Positions 22,875 to 33,249 of a stretch of DNA of 64,000 nucleotides are shown here, in pieces. A program made the position numbers and the translations under genes. The DNA is from Rana temporaria (taxonomy: Eukaryota > Chordata > Amphibia > Anura > Ranidae): NCBI RefSeq assembly GCF_905171775.1, contig NC_053490.1, positions 91,100,839 through 91,164,838 on the forward strand, in the 5' to 3' direction. The notes under the pieces are model-generated. The model saw only the letters and a program-made list of their open reading frames with translations, made no database searches and was not told the origin of the DNA. The first letter of the stretch is position 1. Each line of letters begins with the position of its first letter.

Positions 22875-23196
22875 CTTTCCTTCCCACAGAGATTAGGGGC
22901 GTGGAAACGAGGAAATGTCCCGTCAGGGGCGGAGATGAGGGCGGGGATTCTTGCATATGCGGAGTGTCGCGAATGCCAAGAACGTATTGACGTAGGTTAC
23001 ACGGAGAATATTCGCGCGATTCCAGAACCTACATAGTTAACGCCATATTTACTTTTTCAATTGATTAGGGGCATGGCAAAGCTGACGAGGGCGGCGTTTC
23101 ATACATACGCGGAGTGGATAAAAGGCGCTTGACGTGATTACGTAGGTTACGTGTTAATTAATTGAGCGTAACAAACGAGGATTTGGAGAGAGGCAG
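22875..23196. promoter_or_regulatory. Shared upstream region of the Myb-like and MADF genes, with a duplicated module
   Basis: The two DNA-binding genes diverge from this GC-richer region. GATTAGGGGC(G/A)TGG occurs at 22891 and 23063, GCGGAGTG at about 22960 and 23109, and CGTAGGTTAC at 22991 and 23141. A block of about 110 bp is therefore present twice in direct order. GATAAAAG at 23117-23124 is a candidate TATA for the plus-strand gene. Promoter function is inferred. Confidence 0.55.
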
Positions 23197-23774
23197 GTAA
23201 GAAATTTAAACATGGGATCAGCAGCGGGCTATAAAATGTTGAGCCATGGGATGGGGGTTTGGTCTGTTGGTTGCACAGTTTTATTAAGCTATTATGTCTC
23301 TTGGATACCAGAATGTGATTTTCGTACCCAAATGCTTTTGGAGACATCACAAAATAGAGATGTCAAAAATGATGTGACTCATTAGCAATTATGTAGGGTG
23401 TATTCAGATCAGGCCAAGTATTGTGCTGTGTTGGTTGGACAGAGGTCATTAGGAAGTGTCTTTCATGTAATCAATGCTGAGGGGCAGGATATCTACACAT
23501 GCAATAGTGCCTTGATGAATGCTGTCATTTGTAATAATTGTGTATGGTTGTACATTTCTATTATTTCCAGCAATGTAACCAAAGGGGCGGCATGTTTTAA
23601 AAAAATGTTAGCTACAACCAACCAATGGGGCAGAGCTGGGCAGCATTTTGGAAACAAGAGACACTGTGTTTGTATTTCTATATAGGTCCTACTTTTTGAA
23701 CAACATATTCTATCAATGTAAATGCGGAGCTTTTTTTAAATCGTGTTTTTGGTTTCTTGTTATTTTTGTAATCT
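23197..23774 (+). other. Probable 5'-UTR intron of the MADF gene
   Basis: GGCAG|GTAAGA at 23197 is a strong donor. A pyrimidine-rich run ending in ATCTAG| at 23774 is a plausible acceptor 31 bp before the ATG at 23806. No open frame of note lies in between. The model rests on splice consensus only. Confidence 0.45.
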
Positions 23775-23805
23775 AGAATAAAATTATAACAATCAAGATT
23801 GAACA

Positions 23806-25050
23806 ATGGATCTCCTGCAGACCCAAGAGATTATCCAGCACTTGCTGGATAAATTTCGGGAAATGCCCATCCTGTGGGATTCAAAGCAGCCCACCTACCA
23901 TAACAAGGACGTACGAGCGGCAGCACTTGAACAGCTAGCAGCATACATGAGGACATGGGTGCCAGAATGCAGTGCCAACATGGTGAAGGATAAACTTGCC
24001 AACCTCAGGGGCACATATAGGAGAGCATACAAAGCTCACCAAAAGCAGCTAAGATCTGGAGCAGCAGCAAGACCACCAAAGGAACCCAAGCTGTGGTATT
24101 ACAGCCAGATGTCATTTTTGCGGGATCAACTGGAAGGCAGGCCATCAATGTCAAGTCTGAATCCCAACCTTCCCTCCACGCTACCTCCCAGCGGGACTTC
24201 CCCAGATCACCACAGCCCTGCAGAGTCGGATGAAGAGGGCCTGGCTGACAGAGAGGCAGATCTGCGCCTCTACGATGATGAGGTATAGTAGTTTCATAAC
24301 TAGTTATGGAATAATATTAATTATTGTTTGATTCTTGACTTGATATTGGTTAATAAAATACAAGCTGGGAAGCAAAAATCAAAAGTCGTGGGCAAACAAA
24401 TAGGTGTCAGGGATGACAACTGCAGGGGTCAGAGGGTGAGTCTGTTTTCAAGTTTAAATTCACGGCAAAAAATACGATTCAAGCATGAAAATGTGAGTGA
24501 TTATATTTAAAAATATATTACAACATGTCCCTTTTTTTTACACAGGAAGAAGAGACCAGCCAGGAGGTGGCAGATCCTCTCCTCACTGACAGCCAGGCCG
24601 AAGGGGTCAGTGGCAGCCAGGAGGAGGCCGGGCCCAGTGGCGTTCAGCAGCTCCCCAGGACAACCAGCACCAGCCAGGCTCCTCCCCTCCATATTAGGCC
24701 ACCAGGCGAAGAAATTGGGGGCAGTGGAGGAAGCCAGCCTCCAAATGATTAGGGAGGCGAGTGCCATCATGAGGGCCCCCCTCAACCCCACTGAGGCCTA
24801 CAGTGCCTCCGTGGCACATGATCTGAATAAAGGCACGGAGGAGCAGAGGCAATTGGCCAAGGGCATCATCAACCAGGCCCTTTGGTGGATGCAGAGGGAG
24901 CTGCTGACCCCAGACACTGGGCTATGTGACCCGGCCCGGCTTGCTGAACATCATACTCCTGCTGCCACATCATCCCCACCTGCAAGGGCCCAGGGAAGAC
25001 CCGCTGGAAGGCAGCCTGGAAGGAAGGTTGCAAGGAAGAGGAGACGTTGA
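23806..25050 (+). CDS. MADF-domain protein encoded by Harbinger 1, exon 2 apparently frameshifted
   Basis: Exon 1 is 23806-24282 (159 codons). Residues 8-109 are a MADF domain (Myb/SANT-like, DNA-binding): PILWDSKQPTYHNK, the helix with MVKDKLANLRGTYRR and the closing LWYYSQMSFLRDQ. A phase-0 intron follows, with a weak donor GAG|GTATAG and acceptor TACACAG|. Exon 2 starts at 24546 with EEETSQEV. That frame stops at 24752, yet the +1 frame continues to 25050 with a helical segment (GAVEEASLQMIREAS...NKGTEEQRQLAK) and a basic tail ending RKRRR that look like the real C terminus. I therefore see a 1-base indel between about 24680 and 24745, or an unseen short intron. The poly(A) signal is at 25273. 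The role is unknown; end binding alongside the Myb-like protein is a guess. Confidence 0.78.
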
Positions 25051-25272
25051 TGCCCTGCCTTCCATTTGATCCCCCACAAATGGCATCTTGTTTGGACTAT
25101 CACAGCTTGGGTTCCTTTGGTGTTATGTGCTGCTGCTTCAGATTTTATTTTGTGTGCCTCCTGAGGTTGGCTAGTTTAGCCTTCACCATGTTTGACAATG
25201 CAAGTTTGCATGTATTTTGCTAGCTGTTCAAGTGCTGCCATTCTGTTTTTGTTCCTTTTTATCATTTGCTAA

Positions 25273-25278
25273 AATAAA
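25273..25278 (+). terminator. Poly(A) signal of the MADF gene
   Basis: AATAAA about 220 bp after the stop codon, followed by TTTTTGTTGAATTT. Confidence 0.6.
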
Positions 25279-25890
25279 AGCCTTTTTGTTGAATTTAAAA
25301 ACGTGCCTATTGTTTGGAATACTGTGGGTATGATTTTAGGCATAAAACATTACAAACAAATGAAATGTTTCATCAAAAATATTCACTAACTCATGTGGGG
25401 GGGGGGGGGGGGGCATTTGGTGTGCCAACATGGTAGACAATTTAAACAACCTTCAAAAAAATCCAGTTAAATATACAAACAAATGCAAAATCATAACAAT
25501 TTGCTAATAAAAATTTATAAATGGTGACATAACTATAAACACATAAATAAAGTGGGAAAGATAAACATTAAACATTAAAAGCAAAAAATTATACATGTGG
25601 AGGACCACTAAAAAGATTGCTAAAATCTTACTACATCACAGCTAACAAATGTCACTTTTCAGTATGGAACAACTCAGTTGAAATAACATGAGCTAAATAA
25701 CTGATTATTTCTAGCAAGAGAAGAATGAATAAAACGACGGCATCAAGTGTTGTTTATTGTGTGGTTTGCTTCAGTGTTCTATTGCTAGAATTAATCTTTC
25801 TAGTGACGAATGTGCCATATCCCAAACAAACGTGAGTTTTACCTGAACGAGCGCTCCCGTGGCCTCATTTAGTCTGAGCATGCGCGGGGT
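25279..25890. other. AT-rich right arm of Harbinger 1 without a gene
   Basis: Contains a run of about 21 G near 25393-25413 and otherwise AT-rich sequence. No coding potential was recognised. Confidence 0.5.
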
Positions 25891-25894
25891 TTTT

Positions 25895-26118
25895 GTACGT
25901 TGGTTTTGTGTACTCACCACCAAACATGTCCGTTCGGACAGGATTTGAGCGGACGGTTTTAAAACAAGTTTGCAAATAAATGTCTGCTGAAAAACGGCCC
26001 GGCGGGCAAATGTACGGTGAAATTCTGTACGCTCGTAACTACACACGACCAAACATGTCTGCTGAAACTGGTCCGCGGGCCAGTTTCAGCAGACATGTTT
26101 GGTCGTGAGTATGGGGCC
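25895..26118. repeat. Right end of Harbinger 1 with subterminal repeats and a hairpin
   Basis: The terminal motif recurs: TGTACTCACCACCAAACATG from 25908, ACACACGACCAAACATGTC at 26041, and the true end inverted at 26090-26118. The last two form a perfect 28-bp inverted repeat, 26044-26071 against 26080-26107, with an 8-base spacer that itself contains CCGCGG. Subterminal repeats of this kind are often binding sites for the transposon's DNA-binding protein; that is an inference here. Confidence 0.8.
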
Positions 26119-26121
26119 TAA

Positions 26122-27202
26122 GAGTCCAGTTTTTTACATAGTTCAAACCATCCATGAAGTCTGCCAACTTTATTACCTGATCTGACATAAAAAGTTTTCT
26201 GCAACTATATTAGGTTTAATTTAATTTCTCCTGAATTTTGAAGGATTACTTGACAGCGTAAAGGCTCATTGGCAAACATATGGTATTTCCCCAGTAATTC
26301 TGTTAATATTTCTATTTGAGGACTAACATTTGGAGCACAAACTCAAAATAGTAGATTGATTAATGTTACTCAGCGTTAATCGTTGCTGTGAAATAAATTT
26401 GCTGCTTTAAAGTGAACACAGAACTACAGGAAAAAACAAGATGATTGTGTATTTAATAAGACATTATTAAATATATATTTTATATTTCCATTATGCTTAC
26501 GTGAAATATACCTTTATACTGGCTTCCTAGAAACTGTACATCAAAAATTAGAACTCAATGTGGAAGCGACAGACTTTGATAATGGTTTTGGGTCGGCTTT
26601 TTATTTAATTTACAAGATTTTTAAACTGATATTTTACATCTTAGTTTACTATATTCAGTATAGATTGTTTGTTATCCAAAAAACAAGTACTACACGACAA
26701 AGAGACTGCCGGAGCATTTGACAGTTTAGAAAAAATATCTCTATTTCAGAAACAGCTGTCTCTCAATGAAACCTCAGACTGACAGAACTTGATGCTCTAA
26801 TTTAGGGGTCCCAGACTTTGGCCCGAAGGCTAATACCAGCCCTCTACAAGATTTTATCTAGTGTGCAGCAACCCAGTCTGGCTGGTAGTGGATATGCTGA
26901 TCTGGGTATCATAACACACAATACAACCCCCAGCACACATTCCCCACCCTCCATCCGCTATGTTTCTAGGGCGGATGTTGGTTTCTAGGACTGCTAGCAT
27001 CCTACCAATCACTGATGAGACTATCACACCCCAGTATTTACAGGAGGCCCTGGATTCTTTCGTCCAGACCTGCTCCATCTCGCAGCTTCTGTCATGCACT
27101 CCTGGATGTATGTGGGGACTTTGATGGGCAGTCTTGGATGTAACTGGGAACTCTGCTGGTTACACCTGGTTGTAAGGGTGAACTTATTAATGTTATGCAT
27201 TC
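26122..27202. other. No gene recognised; possible hAT fragment at 26800-27180
   Basis: 26122-26790 is unique-looking AT-rich DNA. From about 26804, TTTAGGGGTCCCAGACTTTGG resembles the end motif of the hAT MITEs at 27211 and 41757, but no matching right end or target duplication was found. Confidence 0.4.
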
Positions 27203-27210
27203 ATTTAGAA

Positions 27211-27606
27211 CAGTGGGCTACAAACTGCAGATGTGGCCCTTTGCTTGCCTTAATATAACCCTTGGGGCACTGTTCCTCCCACTGATATGAAGCACTATTC
27301 CTTACACTGACACCAATAATGTGGCACTATTCCTTTCACTGACACCAATAATGGGGCACTTGTCCTTCCACTAACACCAATGATAGGGCACCATTTTTCC
27401 CACTGACATCAACCATGGGGCACTATTCCTCCTCCTACTGACCGCAGGTGCTTTAAAATTTTCTTTGCTACCACTGACCACCAGGCTTGGGACATTGCCT
27501 ACTTCCAGTGATGCTGGGGCATTTTCCACTCCCACAGGCCACAGTGCACACCCAAAGTTTGAAGGACAGTAAACTAGCCATTTGATTAAAACTTTGGAAA
27601 CCCCTG
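27211..27606 (-). mobile_element. hAT-type MITE, 396 bp, 8-bp target duplication
   Basis: ATTTAGAA occurs directly before (27203-27210) and after (27607-27614) the element. The ends are CAGTGGGCTACAAAC and, inverted, CAGGGGTTTCCAAAG. The interior is a diverged tandem array of CACTGACACCAATAATG-type units (27300-27425). It is the inverted relative of 41757-42143. An 8-bp duplication with CAG ends is the hAT signature. Confidence 0.9.
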
Positions 27607-27704
27607 ATTTAGAAAACTGTTTTTTTTGGCCTGCAAATATTTGTAAAAAAATCAATATGACCCACATGCTGAAAAGTTTAGAGATCCCTGCTGTAACACT
27701 TTAA

Positions 27705-28169
27705 AGCGGGGGTTCACCCTAAAAAAAATTCTAATAATTACATCCAGCATACTAAGCATACTAAGGACATTTACTGTATGCACGTCTTTTGTTTTTTTTT
27801 ATCTGTACATACCGTTATATTGTCATTTTGTCCAGGTTTCCGGAAATAGCCGAGCTGCGAGTCGGCACTATACGGCGCCTGCGCAGTCAGCTCTACACGG
27901 CAGGCGCAGGCGCCGTATAGTGCCGACTCGCAGCTCGGCTATTTCCGGAAATCTGGTGACGCTTGTTGTGCGACAGGGGAACTGTTTCACAAGCTGTCAA
28001 TCATCTACCCCAAGGATAGGAACGCCCAGTCCCGCAGTCATCAGCCCTGGACAAAATCAGAATATAACGGTATGTACGGATAAAATAAAAAAAAAGACCT
28101 GCATACAGTAAATGTCCTTAGTATGCTGGCTCTAATGTTAGAAATTGTTTTTTAGGGTGAACCCACGCT
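27705..28169. mobile_element. TTAA-target MITE, 465 bp, with a long internal hairpin
   Basis: TTAA at 27701-27704 and 28170-28173 flank inverted ends AGCGGGGGTTCACCCTAAAA and AGCGTGGGTTCACCCTAAAA. Nearly the whole element is self-complementary. At its core, 27837-27884 and 27904-27951 are perfect 48-bp inverted arms around a 19-base loop (TTTCCGGAAATAGCCGAGC...). Confidence 0.9.
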
Positions 28170-28173
28170 TTAA

Positions 28174-28660
28174 GTTCTTAGAGTAAGTGCAGAACCTAGC
28201 TCTACACAATCTAGTTGCTAAGTATGCCAAGGTGACATATAATCGGCGCAAGGACACACAGGACTATAGAAAGACTAAACATCACACATCAAAAATACAT
28301 TTAACCTTCATTAATTGAAATACTATGGAGTCTATATACTCAATTTTTTTCCCTGTAGCAATATGTTTTTCACCTAATTACAGTTTCTAATCTTTTTACA
28401 ATTACGGATTGTAAATGGATTGCCCAATATGACCTATTACAATTTTGAATAGAATGTCAAAATCATCATCATCATCATCATCATCACCAGTCCTATTTCG
28501 TACCAGTATGACTTGGTTTTACTCTACATATTACTAGCTAGCAATAGATTGGAATAGAACAGCTGAACAATTTTTATACATTTTTTATATAAAAAACTGA
28601 AAATCACAAATGCACAAACTACCTACAACTAGGGATTTTGTAGCTGTTATCTTTGCCTTA
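28174..28660. other. No gene recognised; (ATC)8 microsatellite at 28462-28485
   Basis: Spacer between two MITEs, AT-rich, with eight ATC units. Nothing else was recognised. Confidence 0.5.
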
Positions 28661-29115
28661 GGCCTCGTACACACGCACGGTTTTCTCGGCAAGAAAGCTG
28701 CTGGGAGAGCTTTTTGCAGAGAAAACCGTGCATGTGTATGGTTTCTCCTCAGGAAAACTGCCTGGAATCTCAACGAGAAAAATAGAGAACCTGCTCAGTG
28801 TTTTCCTGCCGAGAAAACCAAGTGTGTGTATGCTTACCTGGCCCCGGTAAGCCCGCGCATGCTCAATGAGACTTCAATGCATGTGCAGTAGCTTACAACG
28901 CATAGTGTAGGGTGTAGCAAGATGGCGGCGACGGCATCGAATGTGACAAGCTCATGTTCGTCGTAGTCGATGACGTCACCGCTTTCTTGCTATTCAACAG
29001 AATGGTGGTTCTTTTGAATGGCCCGTGTGTCGGCGAGCAGGAAAGCTTGCCAGGAATCTCATCAGGAAAACCAACGTTTTTTTCCTGATGAGATTCCCGG
29101 CCGCGTGTACAGGGC
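28661..29115. mobile_element. Harbinger-like MITE, 455 bp, TTA target duplication
   Basis: TTA at 28658-28660 and 29116-29118. The ends are GGCCTCGTACACACG and, inverted, GCCCTGTACACGCGG. Subterminal palindromes include TTTTCTCGGC/GCCGAGAAAA and AATCTCATCAGGAAAA. It belongs to the same broad end type as 44905-45175 and 45820-46084. Confidence 0.8.
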
Positions 29116-29118
29116 TTA

Positions 29119-30208
29119 TGATTACAATATTGTTCACATGCCATTTGACACATCAAGACAATTTCTCCACTTTCTGGGAACCAGAATTCTTGTTAATGAA
29201 AAATAAAATATTCAGAGATAAAGCCTCATATGCCCATTATTTGGCTCCAATACTCTCAAATGGTTTGGATACCCCTATTTAAAAATCCCCAGGTCTAAGA
29301 GTACATTGTGGGATTTGGGATGGTAAGCCAACCTCTGAACCAGGCTCACAGAGCTATTGTTTAACTTGAGTTCCCAAGTGAGTACACTGCATGAAATTCC
29401 AATGCCAATTATTTTAAAAGACAATAGTCATATACCATAGATATAAAAGCTTTTTTAGGAGTAAGTTACATTAAGTGCTCATCTTCTCTCATTCTGTAGG
29501 CTCTAAACAATTGATCGCCCTGGGCTCTGCAACAGTAAGCAAGTCATAAAAGGTTTACTGCAAGTAAAACAAATAACAAAGCTTCCCATTCTGTGTATTA
29601 CAGACTAATTACAATAGTGTACTAGGCTTTCTCCACAGCTGAATTATTTATCATCCGAACAGAGAGACATAAATCTCATTTAAAGCATACCTGTAATATA
29701 GTGATTATTCCCAGTGCACTGTGCCACTGAAATGAACAGAAGAATCAATTCCCTTGGTGTACTTAGTATTTTGCCGGAGTATCTGCTGTTAGTGGCACTT
29801 TAAAGGGGGGAAGAGTGAAAAAAACTCTTTATGTGACAATACAAAGAGCACCTGTAGTTCAGTAGATACACAGCAAAATGATGTGTGACCTCTCTACTGA
29901 AAAGTAGGGAATGGGTAAATCCCCTGTGAGATTGCTGTTCTGGTGACACAACACAAAGTGAAATGCACACAAGCCTATTAAAACACTCTAGTATATGCTG
30001 AATCTTTCTGCCAAGCGCTAGCAGAAAATAATTGGTCAGAATATACATTTTATCCGAACAACAGAATCACTTTACATACATAAATGCACATTTACACGTG
30101 TTTTTGCACATATGTTTGTAAATGATGTCACTGAGCTCCTCTCTGAACTTGGATTTAGGGCATTTATTTATTTGTTATGCCCCTGAATGCTGCTCTGAAA
30201 TACAAACC
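29119..30208. other. Unique-looking DNA, no gene recognised
   Basis: About 1.1 kb without any of the window's repeat families and without a supported open frame. Confidence 0.45.
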
Positions 30209-30210
30209 TA

Positions 30211-31496
30211 CAGTGCTTTGAAAAAATATTCATACCCTATTTTGACAGACCTAGCTGCGACAGAGGCTTTTGTAGAGGACTGAATGCGAGCCTCTTGCCT
30301 TCCGATTATGGGCCAGGGCCTCAAAACAGGAAGGCGGATGGGTTATCCCGGCAGACAGACCTGGAACCTTAAGACTACTTTTCCAACATCCTCGAGTTGA
30401 CCCGTTCAGGGTCCCACTGTGGCTGTTGGACTGTTTCTCAGCGGGGGGGTATTGTCATGGACCTTGGAATGCTGAAGTGTTTGAATCTGTTACACAGTGG
30501 GGGGGTCTTCTGCCCTGTCTTAAGGCTAACCCACCCCCCCTCTAGACGGCTCCATGGTCTGGAGGAAAAGCATTGTTCTGTGTTTGGCTGTTTGTGTACT
30601 TTGATTGCCCCCTGGGGCTTCTGTCTCATTACACATAGCAGTCCTCCTATTCAAGCTATCGGACCAATCCCTGCTGACCCTGTTTCAAGTCCTCATTTGC
30701 ATGGCTAAGAGGACCTAATTGAGAACTACAACGCACTTTACAATTGACCAATAGGAAAGCGGTTGTTGGGGGCGGGGTGTTCAAACTGCTGTATAAAAGT
30801 GTGTTGTGTGCATCCAATAAAAGAGTTTCCTGTTTGAACTTACATACAGCCTGCCTGGTGTTTGTTCTGATGGATTTCGAATGGCACATAGCTGTAGTTG
30901 GAATCCCGGAGCCTTGGATGACCAAACCATCAGACGTTGCGATCTGCAATCTGATTCAATAGCAGCAGAGGAGTGTCGGGAGAGTGGAACAGAGCGAGCA
31001 AAGGTCTCGTTAGACCCATTTTCCACATTTTGTCATGTTACAACCAAAAAACTTAAATGTATTTTATTGAGATTTTATGTGATTGACCAACACAAAGTGG
31101 CACATAATTGTGAAGTGAAAGGAAAATTATAAATGGTTTTCAATTATGTTTTTACAAATAAATATGTGAAAAGTGTGATTTGCATTTGTATTCAACCCCC
31201 TTTACTCTGATACCCCTAACTAAAATCTAGTGGAAACAATTGCTGTCACCTAATTCGTAAATAGAGTCTACCTGTGTGTAATTTAATATAATTATAAATA
31301 TAACTGTTCTGTGAAGCCCTCAGAGGTTTGTTAGAGAACTTTAGTGAACAAATAGCATCACAAAGGCCAAGGAACATACCAGACAGGTCAGGGATAAAGT
31401 TGTGGAGAAGTTTAAAGCAGGGTTAGGCTATAAAACAATATCTCAAGCTTTGAACGTCTCACAAAGCATTGTTCAATCCATCATCCAAAAGGTTTT
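30211..31496 (+). mobile_element. Tc1-like element relic, split by LTR-type DNA
   Basis: CAGTGCTTTGAAAAAATATT at 30211 is a Tc1-type terminal repeat preceded by a TA dinucleotide. The element breaks off at about 30240 and resumes at about 31017 with TTTTCCACATTTTGTCATG and the left part of the Tc1 body. Traces of the transposase N terminus (AAGGAACATACCAGACAGG, GTTGTGGAGAAGTTTAAAG) follow until truncation at 31496. It is non-functional. Confidence 0.8.
30242..31016 (+). mobile_element. LTR-retrotransposon 3' fragment inserted in the Tc1 relic
   Basis: A G-run TCAGCGGGGGGGTAT just before TGTCATGG (30453) looks like a polypurine tract abutting a 3' LTR. The putative LTR from 30453 has TATAAAAG at 30792-30799 and AATAAA at 30816-30821, as LTRs do, and ends near 31016. 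The preceding 200 bp would be the tail of the internal region. The outer ends do not show a clean target duplication, so boundaries are approximate. Confidence 0.5.
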
Positions 31497-31655
31497 GGGG
31501 TTGATTTACTAAAACTGAAAAGTGCAAAACTTGAAGCAGCTGTGCCTGGTAGCCAAGCAGCTTCTAACTTCAGCTTCTTTAGTTGAGCTTTGACAAAAAA
31601 TCTTGGAAGCTTATTGGTTTGATTTTGCACGCTCCCGATTTAGTAAATCACCCCC
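31497..31655. mobile_element. MITE of the GGGGTTGATTTACTAAA type, 159 bp
   Basis: Ends GGGTTGATTTACTAAA and TTTAGTAAATCACCCCC are inverted. The interior AAGCAGCTGTGCCTGG ... AGCTTCTAACTTCAGCTTC matches the element interrupted at 12430/13416. Confidence 0.75.
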
Positions 31656-32082
31656 ATTGACTGAAAAAGAGATGTGCTCAGAGGCTAAAAAAAAAAAGAA
31701 AAATGCAACTAAAAGCATAATTTTTTTGTGCATTAGGTCAAAAGACATTTTTCAATTGTGAGGGGAATCCTCATTTAGACAGTTGTCACCTGAACAGGTA
31801 TCTCCCCGGTAAGATTTCCCCAAGAATTATTTTCTGATGACAACTAAAAATTGTTTAAAATCCTTATTTCAGAAGCAGTACCCTCAGTAGAGCCACTGAA
31901 TTGTTTTGTGATTTCTCTGCAAACCTGAGAATGAAATGCCTTTCTCACCAAGGCCAGTGCTCACTGAAACTTCTTGCGGTATTTAAAAAAATGATTAGGC
32001 CATGAATAGCCTAAAAGTTGAGAAAATTAGCAAGTGTACTTATACAAACAATAAGACAATAAAATTACGCTGAGAGATATGA
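31656..32082. other. No gene recognised
   Basis: AT-rich spacer. A poly-A tract near 31687 and nothing else of note. Confidence 0.4.
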
Positions 32083-32086
32083 TTAA

Positions 32087-33246
32087 TCGCTTCAGCTCCG
32101 GAAGGTTTTACCTCCTTCATGACCAGGCCGTTTTTTGCTATTTTGCACTATATTAACTGGTAATTGCACGATCATGCAACGCTGTTCCCAAACAAAATTT
32201 ATATTATTATTATTATTTTTTTTTTAACACAAATGCTTTCTTTTGGTGGTATTTGATCACCAATGTTTTATATGTTGTGATATAAACAAAAAATGTCCGA
32301 ACATTGTGATGAAAACAAAAACACTGGGGCAGATTCATCAAGAGATACGACGGTGGATCTCCTGATCCGCCGTCGTATCTGTGAGAGGCGACGGTCGGAT
32401 CTGTGAGATCCCACGGTCGGAGCTATGCGACTGATTCATAAGAATCAGTTCCGCATAGATCTCCCTTAGATCCGACTGGTGTAAGTGACTTACACCAGTC
32501 GAATCTTAGGCTGTAATCTCCCGCCGGCCGCTAGGTGTCGTCGCTTTTTTTACACGTTGCATATGCAAATGAGGAGAACCGCCGATTCACGTCCGTACGC
32601 CCGCCCGTCGCTCTTTTTCAACGTCGTTTGCGTTCGGCTTTTTCCGGCAGATAGCTACCCCTGCTATATGAGGGGTAGCTAATGTTAAGTATGGCCGACG
32701 TTCCCGCGCCGAGTTTTAAATTTGTTACGTCGTTTGCGTAAGTCCGTCGGGAATACGGATGGCCGTAAGTAACCTAGCCGCCGAAAACAATGACGTCCTA
32801 GCGACGTCATTTGGAGCATGCGCACTGGGTTTTTTCACCGGCGGCGCATGTGCAGTTAAATCGGCGCGGGAACGCGCCTGATTTAAATTGTACACTCCCC
32901 CTAGCCACGGAATTTGCATTCCGCCGGGGGGAGTTAGGATCCGACGGTGCAATTTGCGAGGTAAGTGCTTTATGAATCATGCACTAGCCTCGCTAAATTG
33001 CACCGGCGGATCGTAAAACACGTAGATCTAGCGGACCTAAAGATCCGCTGATCTACATGAATCTGGCCCAATATGTTTTACTTTCTGTAATAAATCATAT
33101 CACGTAAAAAATGTTTTAAAAATGTAAATTATTTCATACATTTTAGCCAAAATGTATTCTGCTACATGTCTTTGGTAAAATAAAATCACAATAAGTATAT
33201 ATTGATTGGTTTGCGTGAAAATTATAGTGTCAACAAACAATGGTAT
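32087..33246 (+). mobile_element. TTAA-type dispersed repeat interrupted by a Harbinger-type MITE
   Basis: TTAA at 32083-32086, then the family blocks GACCAGGCCGTTTTTTGC and TTTCTTTTGGTGGTATTTGA. The repeat is broken at 32326 by the MITE 32326-33069 and resumes with ATGTTTTACTTTCTGTAA and TTGATTGGTTTGCGTG. The right end is not sharp. Confidence 0.65.
32326..33069. mobile_element. Harbinger-type MITE, about 744 bp
   Basis: Ends GGGGCAGATTCATCAAG and, inverted, GGGCCAGATTCATGTAG. The subterminal GATCCGCCGTCGTATC has partners near the right end (CGGCGGATCG, AGATCCGCTGATC). It shares TTCGGCTTTTTCCGGC and AATGTTAAGTATGGCCG with 9686-10408. There is no coding sequence. Confidence 0.8.
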
Positions 33247-33249
33247 ATA

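Larger units (their letters stand above)
17654..26118. mobile_element. Autonomous PIF/Harbinger transposon, 8,465 bp, three genes
   Basis: The left end is GGCCGGGTACTCACGACC and the right end, read inward, is GGCCCCATACTCACGACC. After a 3-bp mismatch the two agree over TACTCACGACCAAACATGT. Both sides carry a TAA duplication. The element encodes a DDE transposase (18141-19850, +), a Myb/SANT-like protein (21182-22874, -) and a MADF-domain protein (23806-25050, +). It also holds a (TA)n tract (20317-20406) and a foldback (20845-21106). Harbinger elements normally carry a transposase and one Myb-like protein; the extra MADF gene makes this copy unusual. Its length is large for the superfamily. 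Confidence 0.88.

Noticed and set aside
23398..23685. 95-codon frame upstream of the MADF gene
   Set aside because: Lies in the probable 5'-UTR intron, with no domain and no start context.
26800..27180. Complete hAT MITE
   Set aside because: Only a left-end-like motif was found; no right end or 8-bp duplication.
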